Origin: Streptomyces tanashiensis
Lineage (GTDB): Bacteria; Actinomycetota; Actinomycetes; Streptomycetales; Streptomycetaceae
Direction: 5' to 3'
DNA length: 64,000 nt
Assembly (NCBI RefSeq): GCF_014648895.1
Contig: NZ_BMRZ01000004.1
Location: 424,910-488,909 of the forward strand
The position numbers and the translations under genes are program-made. Below are positions 7,495 through 14,815 of the stretch, piece by piece (positions within the stretch are counted from its first letter, which is position 1; every line of letters begins with the position of its first letter). The notes under the pieces are model-generated. The model was not told where the DNA came from and made no database searches. It saw only the letters and a program-made list of their open reading frames with translations.

Positions 7495-8649
7495 ATGACC
7501 GCTCTCGACGACGAGGTCAGGATCATCGAGACGGGCAGGCCGCCGACGCGCTTCGCCCGGGGCTGGCACTGCCTCGGCCTCGCCGAGGACTTCAAGGACG
7601 GCCGGCCGCACGAGATCGAGGCCTTCGGCACCAAGCTGGTGGTCTTCCGGGGCGAGGACGACGGGCAGCTGCACGTCCTCAACGCCTACTGTCCGCACAT
7701 GGGCGGCAACCTCGCCCAGGGCACCGTCAAGGGCGACGCCGTCGCCTGCCCCTTCCACGACTGGCGCTGGTCGGGCGACGGCCGCTGCGCCGGGATCCCG
7801 TACGCCCGCCGCGTCCCGCCGCGCGCCAGGACCCGTGCCTGGATCTCCCTGGAGCGGAACAGGCAGCTCTTCGTCTGGAACGACCCGGAGGGCAACCCGC
7901 CGCCCCCCGAGGTGACCGTCCCCGAGATCGCGGGCATCCACGGCCCGGACGCCGACCAGTGGAGCGACTGGACCTGGAAGACCCTCCGGGTCGAGGGCGC
8001 CAACTGCCGCGAGATCGTGGACAACGTCGTCGACATGGCGCACTTCTACTACGTCCACTACGCGTTCCCCGAGTACTTCAAGAACGTCTTCGACGGCCAC
8101 GTCGCCACCCAGTACATGGAGAGCAGCCCCCGCGGAGACATGGAACTGGGCACCCTCAGCTCCGGCCGCCTGCGCTCCGACGCCTCCTACTTCGGCCCCT
8201 CGTACATGATCGACCACCTCTACAGCGACGTCGGCGGCGGCGCGGAGATGGAGATCGTCCTGATCAACTGCCACTACCCGATCGACGCCGACAGCTTCCT
8301 GCTCCAGTACGGGGCGATCGTGCGGCGGCTGCCCGGGATGACGGACGAGCAGGCCGCCGAGGCCGCACGGCTCACCGCCGAGGGAGCCACCGTCGGCTTC
8401 GAGCAGGACGTGGAGATCTGGCAGAACAAGACCCGGATCGACAACCCCCTGCTCACCGAGGAGGACGGCCCGGTCTACCAGCTGCGCCGCTGGTACGAGC
8501 AGTTCTACGTCGACGTCGCCGACGTCAAGGACGAGATGACCCGCCGCTTCGAGTTCGAGATCGACACCCAGCGCGCCAACACGGCATGGCGCGCAGAGGT
8601 CGAGGAGAACCTGGCGCGCCGCGCGGCGGAGACCGGAACCGGAGCCTGA
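7495..8649 (+). CDS. kshA: KshA, oxygenase of 3-ketosteroid 9alpha-monooxygenase
   Basis: A 384-residue Rieske non-haem iron oxygenase. With KshB it hydroxylates C9 of AD/ADD, which together with delta1-dehydrogenation opens ring B. The Rieske cluster ligands are C66-P-H68 and C85-P-F-H88 (CxH-X16-CxxH). The mononuclear iron site is in the VVDMAHFYYVHYAFPEYF segment near residue 180. The length fits KshA (about 380-390). The N-terminal FARGWHCLGL is conserved among steroid oxygenases. It lies 25 bp after hsaF and is followed by a small Cys-rich gene and then kshB, so both components come from one transcript. Confidence 0.93.
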   Translation: MTALDDEVRIIETGRPPTRFARGWHCLGLAEDFKDGRPHEIEAFGTKLVVFRGEDDGQLHVLNAYCPHMGGNLAQGTVKGDAVACPFHDWRWSGDGRCAGIPYARRVPPRARTRAWISLERNRQLFVWNDPEGNPPPPEVTVPEIAGIHGPDADQWSDWTWKTLRVEGANCREIVDNVVDMAHFYYVHYAFPEYFKNVFDGHVATQYMESSPRGDMELGTLSSGRLRSDASYFGPSYMIDHLYSDVGGGAEMEIVLINCHYPIDADSFLLQYGAIVRRLPGMTDEQAAEAARLTAEGATVGFEQDVEIWQNKTRIDNPLLTEEDGPVYQLRRWYEQFYVDVADVKDEMTRRFEFEIDTQRANTAWRAEVEENLARRAAETGTGA

Positions 8650-8650
8650 C

Positions 8651-8923
8651 ATGCGAGCGGTGGAGTGCGCGGCCTGCGGCAACCAGGTCCTGTGCGAGAA
8701 GTTCAGCGTCGCCCACACCTCCGTGCAGTGGACGGCCGACGCGGCTGTCGTCTGCGCGGAGTTCCGCGACCGGGTGGGGCCGGGCGGGACCACCGCCCGG
8801 GTGCGGACCTGCGGGGCACTGCGGGCGAGCATCGACCGCGCGGTCGAGGACGGGAGCCTGACCGTGAGCGCCCTGGAGCCCGGAGTCCCGGGCAGCGGTA
8901 CGCGGGAGGCCGTCGATGCCTGA
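8651..8923 (+). CDS. Small Cys-containing protein of unknown function between kshA and kshB
   Basis: A 90-residue ORF with no family I can name. It starts one base after the kshA stop and overlaps the kshB start by 8 bp, so it is translationally locked into the ksh operon. It has five cysteines: C6 and C9 (CxxC), C15, C35 and C54, with a W27. The tail is low in structure. The CxxC plus spaced Cys pattern could bind a metal or assist Fe-S maturation, but nothing proves this. Coding is supported by the tight spacing, GC-rich third positions and absence of a competing frame. M. tuberculosis also has an unknown small gene (Rv3527) beside kshA, but homology was not tested. Confidence 0.7.
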   Translation: MRAVECAACGNQVLCEKFSVAHTSVQWTADAAVVCAEFRDRVGPGGTTARVRTCGALRASIDRAVEDGSLTVSALEPGVPGSGTREAVDA

Positions 8924-9962
8924 GCCCACGACCGGGTCCCGCACCCACCGGCTGCGCGTCGTCGAGGTCATCGCCGAGACGGCCGACGCGCACTCCCTGG
9001 TGCTCCAGGCGCCCCCGGAGAGCGCCGACCGCTTCACGTACCGCCCCGGGCAGTTCCTCACCCTGAAACTGCCCGGCGCGGACGGGAGACCCGCCGCCCG
9101 GTGCTACTCCCTCGCCAGCTCGCCCCACACCGGCGAGCCCCTGAAGATCACCGTCAAACGGGTCGCCGGCGGGTACGGCTCCAACTGGGTCTGCGACCGC
9201 CTCGCGGCCGGGGACGAGCTGGAGGTGCTGCCGCCGGCCGGCACCTTCACCCCGGACTCCCTCGACGGCGACCTGCTGCTCGTCGCCGGAGGCAGCGGCA
9301 TCACCCCCGTCCTGTCGATCGCCAAGTCGGCCCTGGCCGGGGGCCGGGGCCGGGTGGCCCTGCTGTACGCCAACCGCGACGAGTCCTCGGTCGTCTTCCG
9401 CGACGAGCTGAGGGCGCTGGCCCAGGACCATCCGCACCGGCTGCTGGTGGTCCACTGGCTGGAGTCGCTCCAGGGCCTGCCCTCGGTGGACCGGCTGGCC
9501 GCCGCGCTCGCGCCGTACGCCGGCCGGGAGGCCTTCGTCTGCGGCCCGCAGCCGCTCATGGACGCCGTCGAGCAGGCCCTTCGCACGCTCGGCGCGCCCG
9601 GCGACCGCATCCACCGGGAGCGGTTCTTCTCGCTCGGCGCGGACGTCTTCGACGCTCCGGCGGTGCCCCGGGGCGCGGCGGCCGGGGGCGGCGGCACGGC
9701 CGAGGTCGAGCTCGACGGCGAGACCCACACGGTCGCCTGGCCGTCGGCCGCCCCGCTGCTCGACGTGCTCCTGGCCGCCGGGGTGGACGCCCCGTACTCC
9801 TGCCGGGAGGGCGCCTGCAGCGCCTGCACCTGCCGGGTCGTGGCGGGCGAGGTCACGATGCTCCGCAACGACGTCCTGGACGACCAGGACATCGCCGAGG
9901 GGTACGTCCTGGCCTGCCAGGCCCTCCCGCTCACCGACCGGGTCGAGATCACCTACTCCTGA
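8916..9962 (+). CDS. kshB: KshB, ferredoxin reductase of 3-ketosteroid 9alpha-monooxygenase
   Basis: A 348-residue electron-transfer protein that passes NADH electrons to KshA. Domain order is FAD-binding (about 1-110, with RCYSLASSP as the flavin RxYS motif), NAD-binding (about 110-235, LLVAGGSGITPVLS and FVCGPQPLMDAV) and a C-terminal plant-type [2Fe-2S] ferredoxin with cysteines in SCREGACSACTC and a fourth in VLACQA. This is the Class IA architecture of KshB and phenylacetyl-CoA reductase. Placement next to kshA decides between these. ATG start at 8916 overlaps the small upstream gene. Confidence 0.92.
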   Translation: MPEPTTGSRTHRLRVVEVIAETADAHSLVLQAPPESADRFTYRPGQFLTLKLPGADGRPAARCYSLASSPHTGEPLKITVKRVAGGYGSNWVCDRLAAGDELEVLPPAGTFTPDSLDGDLLLVAGGSGITPVLSIAKSALAGGRGRVALLYANRDESSVVFRDELRALAQDHPHRLLVVHWLESLQGLPSVDRLAAALAPYAGREAFVCGPQPLMDAVEQALRTLGAPGDRIHRERFFSLGADVFDAPAVPRGAAAGGGGTAEVELDGETHTVAWPSAAPLLDVLLAAGVDAPYSCREGACSACTCRVVAGEVTMLRNDVLDDQDIAEGYVLACQALPLTDRVEITYS

Positions 9963-9975
9963 GGAGGAGACCGTC

Positions 9976-10752
9976 ATGTCCCGAACCTGTCTCGTCACCG
10001 GAGCGGCCTCCGGCATCGGCGCGGCCACCGCGGCCCTCCTGCGGAAGCGGGGCCACACCGTCATCGGCGCCGACCGCGACGAGGGCGACATCCGGGCCGA
10101 CCTGTCCACGGCCGGGGGCCGGGCCGAACTCGTCGCCCGGGCCCGCGAGCTGACCGGCGGCCGTCTCGACGCCGTCGTCTCCTGCGCGGGCGTCGCCCAC
10201 TTCGACCCCGTCACCGTCCGGGTCAACCACTTCGGTGCCGTGGCCACGCTCGACGGTCTGCGCCCGCTGCTCGCGGCCGGCACCGACCCGCGGGCCGTGG
10301 TCGTCGGATCCGTCGACTCCGTCCACCCGACCGACCCCGCGATCGTGGACGCCGCCCTCGCCGGGGACGAGGACGCGGCGGTGGCCGCCGCACGCGCGGC
10401 CGTCGACCGCGGCGAGGGGCACCTCGTCTACTCCTCGTCCAAGGCGTCGGTCTCCCGCTGGGTCCGCCGCGCCGCCCCCACCGACGCGTGGGCGGGCGCG
10501 GGCGTCCCGCTGAACGCCGTGGCGCCGGGTGTGGTCGTCACACCCCTGACGCAGCCGCTGCTCGACGACCCGGAGATGCGGGGACTCGTCGAGCGGAGTG
10601 TGCCGATGCCCCTGCACGGCCATGCCCGCCCCGAACAGATCGCCCCGCTGATCGCCTGGCTGGCCTCGCCCGAGAACGCCCTCGTGACCGGGCAGGTCGT
10701 CTTCGCCGACGGGGGCGCCGACGCGGTCCTGCGCGGCGACCGCACCTGGTGA
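9976..10752 (+). CDS. 3alpha-hydroxysteroid dehydrogenase/carbonyl reductase (HsdA-like SDR)
   Basis: A 258-residue SDR that strongly resembles the Comamonas testosteroni 3alpha-HSD/carbonyl reductase. It shares the TGAASGIGAATAALL cofactor motif, the short ADLSTA.GR region without the usual long helices, CAG in place of NNAG, VNHFGA, the insert before the active site and YSSSKASV as the catalytic Tyr-Lys motif. This enzyme interconverts 3alpha-hydroxy and 3-keto steroids, the usual entry reaction for bile acids and 5-reduced androstanes/pregnanes. It follows kshB by 13 bp with GAGGAG before the ATG. A strong hairpin ends the unit downstream. Confidence 0.85.
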   Translation: MSRTCLVTGAASGIGAATAALLRKRGHTVIGADRDEGDIRADLSTAGGRAELVARARELTGGRLDAVVSCAGVAHFDPVTVRVNHFGAVATLDGLRPLLAAGTDPRAVVVGSVDSVHPTDPAIVDAALAGDEDAAVAAARAAVDRGEGHLVYSSSKASVSRWVRRAAPTDAWAGAGVPLNAVAPGVVVTPLTQPLLDDPEMRGLVERSVPMPLHGHARPEQIAPLIAWLASPENALVTGQVVFADGGADAVLRGDRTW

Positions 10753-10767
10753 GCGCACCGGATCCGG

Positions 10768-10801
10768 CCTCCAGGGGCACCCGCACGGGTGCCCCTGGAG
10801 G
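10768..10801 (+). terminator. Perfect 16-bp stem-loop after the ksh/3alpha-HSD operon
   Basis: Arms 10768-10783 and 10786-10801 are perfectly complementary, with a 2-nt loop. There is no T-run, which is common for Streptomyces terminators. It lies 15 bp after the SDR stop and before the SRPBCC gene, so it may terminate, attenuate or stabilise the operon mRNA. Confidence 0.7.
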
Positions 10802-10803
10802 CA

Positions 10804-10833
10804 TACCCGTACCCGTACCCGTACCCGTACCCG
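10804..10833. repeat. (TACCCG)5 hexanucleotide tandem repeat
   Basis: Five head-to-tail copies of TACCCG lie between the hairpin at 10768 and the start of the SRPBCC gene, ending about 20 bp before its start. A slippage-prone microsatellite in the 5' region could alter spacing of a promoter or leader. No coding role is apparent. Confidence 0.85.
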
Positions 10834-10855
10834 CACTCGTCACGAGGAGACGCCC

Positions 10856-11302
10856 GTGAACCCCCGTACGCTCGAACGCTCCGCCGTCGTCCCGGCCGCC
10901 CCCGACGCCGTGTGGGCGGTCGTCGGAGACTTCGGCGCTCTCGCCGACTGGCACCCCCACGTGCCGCCGTCCACGCCGGAGGACGGCGGTGACCCCGCCG
11001 CCCCCGGCACCGTCCGGGTCTTCGCGGTCGACGGCGTGGCCGTCGCCCGGGAGCGTCTGCTCGACCGCGACGAGCAGGCCCGCTCGTACCGCTACACCCT
11101 CCTCGACCCCGTCGTGCTCCCGGTCCACGACTACGTCGCGACCCTCGCCGTACGGCCGCACCCCGACGGTGCCGAGGTCACGTGGTCCGCCGCCTACCGG
11201 AGCGCCGACGACGTCGTCGCCCAGGTGGAGGCGGTCTTCGGGGACGGCACCTACGCCACCGGGCTCGCCGCCCTGCGGGCGCGGTTCACATCCAGTCGCT
11301 GA
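10856..11302 (+). CDS. SRPBCC-family (polyketide cyclase/dehydrase-like) protein
   Basis: A 148-residue START/Bet v1-like fold protein. The N-terminal RSAVVPAAPDAVWAVVGDFG and ADWHPHV segments are typical of the SRPBCC polyketide cyclase 2 subgroup, followed by a beta-rich core and a C-terminal helix. Such proteins bind hydrophobic ligands, so a role in binding or isomerising a steroid intermediate is plausible but inferred only from context. The GTG start at 10856 follows an ACGAGGAGA ribosome-binding site. Its 3' end overlaps the convergent iclR gene by 17 bp. Confidence 0.8.
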   Translation: MNPRTLERSAVVPAAPDAVWAVVGDFGALADWHPHVPPSTPEDGGDPAAPGTVRVFAVDGVAVARERLLDRDEQARSYRYTLLDPVVLPVHDYVATLAVRPHPDGAEVTWSAAYRSADDVVAQVEAVFGDGTYATGLAALRARFTSSR

Positions 11303-12167
11303 AACGCAGCCAGGCCATCATGTTGTCCATCGAGGGCTGCGGAATTCCCCCGGCGGCCCCCGCGCCGACGGGCTGAGCCCGCTTCTCCGGCTGCCGCCCC
11401 GGCCCGAACATCGACTGCCACACCGACCGCGCGCAGCCGCGCACGGCCGGCGCGAGCCGCTCCATCTCCCGGTGGACGCCGTGGCCGCTCACCGAGATCG
11501 CGGCGATGGCCCGGCCCGCGCCGCGCAGCGGAGCGGCCACGCAGAAGACCCCGCGGTACCCCTCCTCGTGGTCGAAGGCCACGCCGCGCTCGCGCGTCAT
11601 CGCCAGCTCGCGGCGGAAGGACTCGGGGCGGGTGAGGGTGCGCGGGGTGCGCGGCCGCAGCCCGTCCCGTATGACCTGGTCCACCGCCGTGCCGTCGCCG
11701 AAGGCGAGGATCGCCTTGCCCGAGGCGGTGCAGTACGCCGGCTGCCGCCCGCCCATGCGCGAGGGCACGACGGAGTCGTCCGAGCCGCCGATCCGCTCCA
11801 GATAGACCACCTCGGAGCCGTCGAGCACGGTGAGGTGCACCAGATGGCCGGTGGACTCGTGCAGCGCGTGCAGATGGGGCAGTGCCGCCCGGCGGAGCCG
11901 GTTGTGGTGCGAGGCCATGGCGCCGAGCTCCAGCATGCCCATGCCCAGCCGGTAGTCGCGGCCCTCGCGCTCCAGCCAGCGCAGCTGGACCAGCTGATCG
12001 AGAATGCGGTGCGCGGAGGACCGGCGGATGCCCGAGCGCTGCACGACCTCGGTGAGGGTGAGCCGTGGCCCGGCGCTCTCGAAGGCGCTCAGCACCTTCG
12101 CCGCCTTCTCCAGCAGGGACAGAGGCGGCATCCCGGCCTCGACAGCCTCGACAGCACTGGTCGTCAT
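11286..12167 (-). CDS. IclR-family transcriptional regulator of the steroid island
   Basis: A 293-residue regulator with an N-terminal winged helix-turn-helix (about 15-75; LTEVVQRSGIRRSSAHRILDQL is the recognition part, here split by family convention) and a C-terminal GAF-like effector domain (GHLVHLTVLDGSEVVYLERI; YCTASGKAILA; DHEEGYRGVFCVAAPL). An upstream ATG at 12191 exists, but the one at 12167 follows GGGAGGTG and was chosen. It is divergent from hsaA1. It is the only regulator within the steroid genes and is the candidate to bind the palindromes at 4641, 13545 and 25593, and perhaps GTTCCGTCTCGGAAC at 12274. The C-terminal 35 residues are a variable tail. Confidence 0.9.
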   Translation of the reverse strand: MTTSAVEAVEAGMPPLSLLEKAAKVLSAFESAGPRLTLTEVVQRSGIRRSSAHRILDQLVQLRWLEREGRDYRLGMGMLELGAMASHHNRLRRAALPHLHALHESTGHLVHLTVLDGSEVVYLERIGGSDDSVVPSRMGGRQPAYCTASGKAILAFGDGTAVDQVIRDGLRPRTPRTLTRPESFRRELAMTRERGVAFDHEEGYRGVFCVAAPLRGAGRAIAAISVSGHGVHREMERLAPAVRGCARSVWQSMFGPGRQPEKRAQPVGAGAAGGIPQPSMDNMMAWLRFSDWM

Positions 12168-12273
12168 CGGCACCTCCCACACGGACAGCACAGCCGATCG
12201 ACCCCTGGCCGGGTCCGTAATCTCCGGTATTGCGTGGAGATTGCCAGAGGATGACAGGCGCTGGGAAGAGGGA

Positions 12274-12288
12274 GTTCCGTCTCGGAAC
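12274..12288. promoter_or_regulatory. Palindrome on the -35 region of hsaA1
   Basis: GTTCCGTCTCGGAAC is a 6-bp-arm perfect inverted repeat. A plausible promoter reads TTCCGT (12275-12280), a 17-bp spacer and TAGGTT (12298-12303), so the palindrome covers the -35 box in the divergent iclR-hsaA1 gap. A separate TCTCC/GGAGA pair lies at 12221-12240. Binding by the adjacent IclR protein is inferred. Confidence 0.5.
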
Positions 12289-12349
12289 AGTAACGCGTAG
12301 GTTCCCTGTCGTCACGGCGGACGAGACCGGAATCCGAGAGGGGCGCCCC

Positions 12350-13519
12350 ATGCGCGACGACGACGTTCTCACGGCGGTCCGCGCCCTCGCCCCCGCCCTG
12401 CGCGAGCGCGCGGCCGAGGCGGAGAGGCAGCGCCGGGTGCCCGACGCCTCCGTCGGGGAACTGGAGGCCGCCGGCTTCTTCCGGCTGCTCCGGCCCCGCG
12501 CGTACGGCGGACTCGCCGCCGACCCGGCCGTCTTCTACGCCGCCGTGCACGAGATCGCCAAGGCATGCGGCTCGACCGGCTGGGCGGCGTCGGTCCTCGG
12601 TGTCCACCCCTGGTACGTGGCCCAGTTCGAGCCGCGGGCCCAGGAGGAGGTCTGGGGCGCGGACGGACCCACCCGGATCTGCTCCTCCCACGCCCCCACC
12701 GGGAAGGTCGTGCCCGTCGAAGGCGGCTACCGGCTCTCCGGCCGGTGGCACTTCTCCGCCGGCTGCGACCACGCCCACTGGGCACTGCTCGGCGGCGTCG
12801 TCGACGACCGTGACGGCCGCCCCGTCGACATGCTGACCTTCCTGGTGCCGCGCGCCGACTACCGCGTCGACGACGTGTGGGACACCGTCGGCCTGCGCGG
12901 CAGCGGCAGCAACGACATCCTCGTCGAGGACGCCTTCGTCCCCGCCCACCGGACCCTCGGCTACGGCCCCGTGACCGCGCTGCGCTGCCCCGGGCAGGAC
13001 ATCCACCCGGACCCGCTGTACCGGCTGCCGTACGCCGCCGTCTTCACCACCGCCGTCTCCACCGCGATGGTCGGCATCGCCGAAGGCGCCCACGAGGACC
13101 AGATCACCGCCGCCCGCGAGCGCCTGAAGGGCCCGCACGGCCGGCGGACCGCCGAGGACCCCTTCGCCCAGGTACGCATCGCCCGCGCCGCCGGCGAGAT
13201 CGACGCCGCCCGGCTCCAGCTCCACCGCAACATGACCGACCTGTACGCGCTCGCCCGCGGCGGCGCCCCGATCCCCATGGAACTGCGCGCCCGCACCCGC
13301 CGGGACCAGGCGCTCGCCACCGAACGCGCCATCACCGCCGTGGACCTCCTCATGGAGAACGCCGGCCGGGGACCGCTGCGCGTCGGCGACGACGTCCTCC
13401 AGCGCGCCTGGCGCGACCTGCACACCGGCCACGGCCAGGCCGCCAACGACGTGGACCGGGCGCTGGTGCTCTACGCCCAGGACGCCCTCGGCATGGACGT
13501 CCACGACCCCATGCTCTGA
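12350..13519 (+). CDS. hsaA: HsaA-type flavin-dependent 3-HSA hydroxylase, copy 1
   Basis: A 389-residue acyl-CoA dehydrogenase-fold flavoprotein of the group D monooxygenases. HsaA hydroxylates 3-HSA to the catechol 3,4-DHSA using reduced flavin from HsaB. Typical features are the N-terminal helical domain, EIAKACGSTGWAAS, GRWHFSAGCDHAHWALLGG, DDVWDTVGLRGSGSND and EDPFAQVRIARA. A longer frame reaches back to 12230, but the ATG at 12350 has GAGAGGGGC before it and matches the second copy and the family length. It is about two-thirds identical by eye to the gene at 13637, from which it is separated by its own operator-bearing gap. Confidence 0.88.
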   Translation: MRDDDVLTAVRALAPALRERAAEAERQRRVPDASVGELEAAGFFRLLRPRAYGGLAADPAVFYAAVHEIAKACGSTGWAASVLGVHPWYVAQFEPRAQEEVWGADGPTRICSSHAPTGKVVPVEGGYRLSGRWHFSAGCDHAHWALLGGVVDDRDGRPVDMLTFLVPRADYRVDDVWDTVGLRGSGSNDILVEDAFVPAHRTLGYGPVTALRCPGQDIHPDPLYRLPYAAVFTTAVSTAMVGIAEGAHEDQITAARERLKGPHGRRTAEDPFAQVRIARAAGEIDAARLQLHRNMTDLYALARGGAPIPMELRARTRRDQALATERAITAVDLLMENAGRGPLRVGDDVLQRAWRDLHTGHGQAANDVDRALVLYAQDALGMDVHDPML

Positions 13520-13544
13520 CCGCGCGGACCCTCCCGCGGGCGGG

Positions 13545-13561
13545 TTCCCGCTCAGTGGGAG
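13545..13561. promoter_or_regulatory. Putative IclR-type operator of the hsaA2-D-C-B operon
   Basis: TTCCCGCTCAGTGGGAG resembles the elements at 4641 and 25593. It begins 92 bp before the hsaA2 start, exactly as the 4641 site does before hsaE, and a -10-like TACGGT follows 47 bp from its left end at 13592-13597. The repeated spacing argues for a shared activator architecture. Confidence 0.6.
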
Positions 13562-13576
13562 CAGCGCATTTCGCTG

Positions 13577-13596
13577 CCGTACGGCACGCCGTACGG
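13577..13596. promoter_or_regulatory. 20-bp inverted repeat overlapping the hsaA2 -10 region
   Basis: CCGTACGGCACGCCGTACGG has perfect 9-bp arms and a 2-bp centre. It overlaps the proposed -10 (13592-13597) and is distinct from the IclR-like site 16 bp upstream, so a second regulator or a transcript hairpin may be involved. Confidence 0.5.
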
Positions 13597-13636
13597 TCCT
13601 GGCATTCCCCCACCACGACCCGAAAGGGGATGCCCC

Positions 13637-14803
13637 ATGGCCGATGACGTCCTGGCAGCGATCCGTGACCTCGCCCCCGCCCTGCGCGACCGCGCGGCCG
13701 AGGCCGAGACGCTGCGCCGCGTGCCCGACACCTCCGTCAAGGAACTGGAGGACACCGGCTTCTTCCAGCTGCTCCAGCCGAAGGCCTTCGGCGGCCGCGC
13801 GGCCGAACCGGTGGCCTTCTACACGGCCGTCAAGGAGATCGCCAAGGCCTGCGGATCGACCGGCTGGGTCGCCTCCGTGGTCGGCGTCCACCCCTGGCAC
13901 GTCGCCCTCTTCGACCCCCGAGCCCAGCAGGAGGTGTGGGGCCAGGACCCCAAGACCCGCATCGCCTCCTCGTACGCGCCCACCGGCAAGGCCACCGCCG
14001 TCGACGGCGGCTTCCGGCTCTCCGGCCGGTGGCACTTCTCCTCCGGCTGCGACCACGCCCGCTGGGCGCTCCTCGGCTGCCTCGTCACCGACGGCGAGGG
14101 CAACCCGGTCGACATGCGCACCTTCCTCGTCCCCAGGTCCGAGTACCGGATCGACGACGTGTGGGACACCGTCGGCCTGCGCGGCACCGGCAGCAACGAC
14201 GTCGTCGTCGAGGACGTCCTCGTCCCCGAGCACCGCGCGCTGAGCTTCGGCCCGGTCACCGCCCTGAAGGTGCCCGGCCACGAGATCAACCCCGAGCCGC
14301 TCTACCGGCTGCCCTACGCGGGCGTGTTCACCACCACCATCTCCACCCCGATCGTCGGCATCGCCGAGGGCGCCTTCGCGTCGTACGCCGAGGCCACGCG
14401 GCAGCGGTTCCGCGTCTCGTACGGGCAGAAGGTCGCGGAGGACCCCTTCGCACAGGTCCGGATCGCCCGCGCCGCGAGCGACATCGACGCGAGCTGGCTC
14501 CAGCTGACCCGCAACATGGCCGAGATGTACGCCCTCGCCGAGCGCGGCGAGGAGATCCCGATGGAGCTGCGCACCCGCACCCGTCGCGACCAGGTGCTCG
14601 CGACGGAACGCTCGGTCGCGGCCGTCGACCTCCTGATGGAGAACTCCGGCGGCAGCGCCATGCGGACCGGCCCCGGCCTCGTCCAGCGCGCCTGGCGCGA
14701 CGCCCACACCGGCCGCGGCCACGCCGCCAACGACCCCGAGCGGGCCCTGGTCATGTACGGGCAGAGCGCGCTCGGCATCGACATCCAAGACACCATGGCC
14801 TGA
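13637..14803 (+). CDS. hsaA: HsaA-type flavin-dependent 3-HSA hydroxylase, copy 2
   Basis: A 388-residue paralogue of the preceding gene with the same domain plan and the same motifs (EIAKACGSTGWVAS, GRWHFSSGCDHARW, DDVWDTVGLRGTGSND, EDPFAQVRIARAASDIDASW). It is the first gene of the hsaA-hsaD-hsaC-hsaB run and has its own promoter region, so it is likely the main 3-HSA hydroxylase. The tandem copy could accept a differently substituted aromatised steroid. RBS GAAAGGGGATG precedes the ATG. Confidence 0.9.
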   Translation: MADDVLAAIRDLAPALRDRAAEAETLRRVPDTSVKELEDTGFFQLLQPKAFGGRAAEPVAFYTAVKEIAKACGSTGWVASVVGVHPWHVALFDPRAQQEVWGQDPKTRIASSYAPTGKATAVDGGFRLSGRWHFSSGCDHARWALLGCLVTDGEGNPVDMRTFLVPRSEYRIDDVWDTVGLRGTGSNDVVVEDVLVPEHRALSFGPVTALKVPGHEINPEPLYRLPYAGVFTTTISTPIVGIAEGAFASYAEATRQRFRVSYGQKVAEDPFAQVRIARAASDIDASWLQLTRNMAEMYALAERGEEIPMELRTRTRRDQVLATERSVAAVDLLMENSGGSAMRTGPGLVQRAWRDAHTGRGHAANDPERALVMYGQSALGIDIQDTMA

Positions 14804-14815
14804 GAGGCGGAGACG

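Noticed and set aside
10804..10833. Tandem hexamers considered as a CRISPR-like array
   Set aside because: Units are 6 bp without spacers; simple microsatellite.
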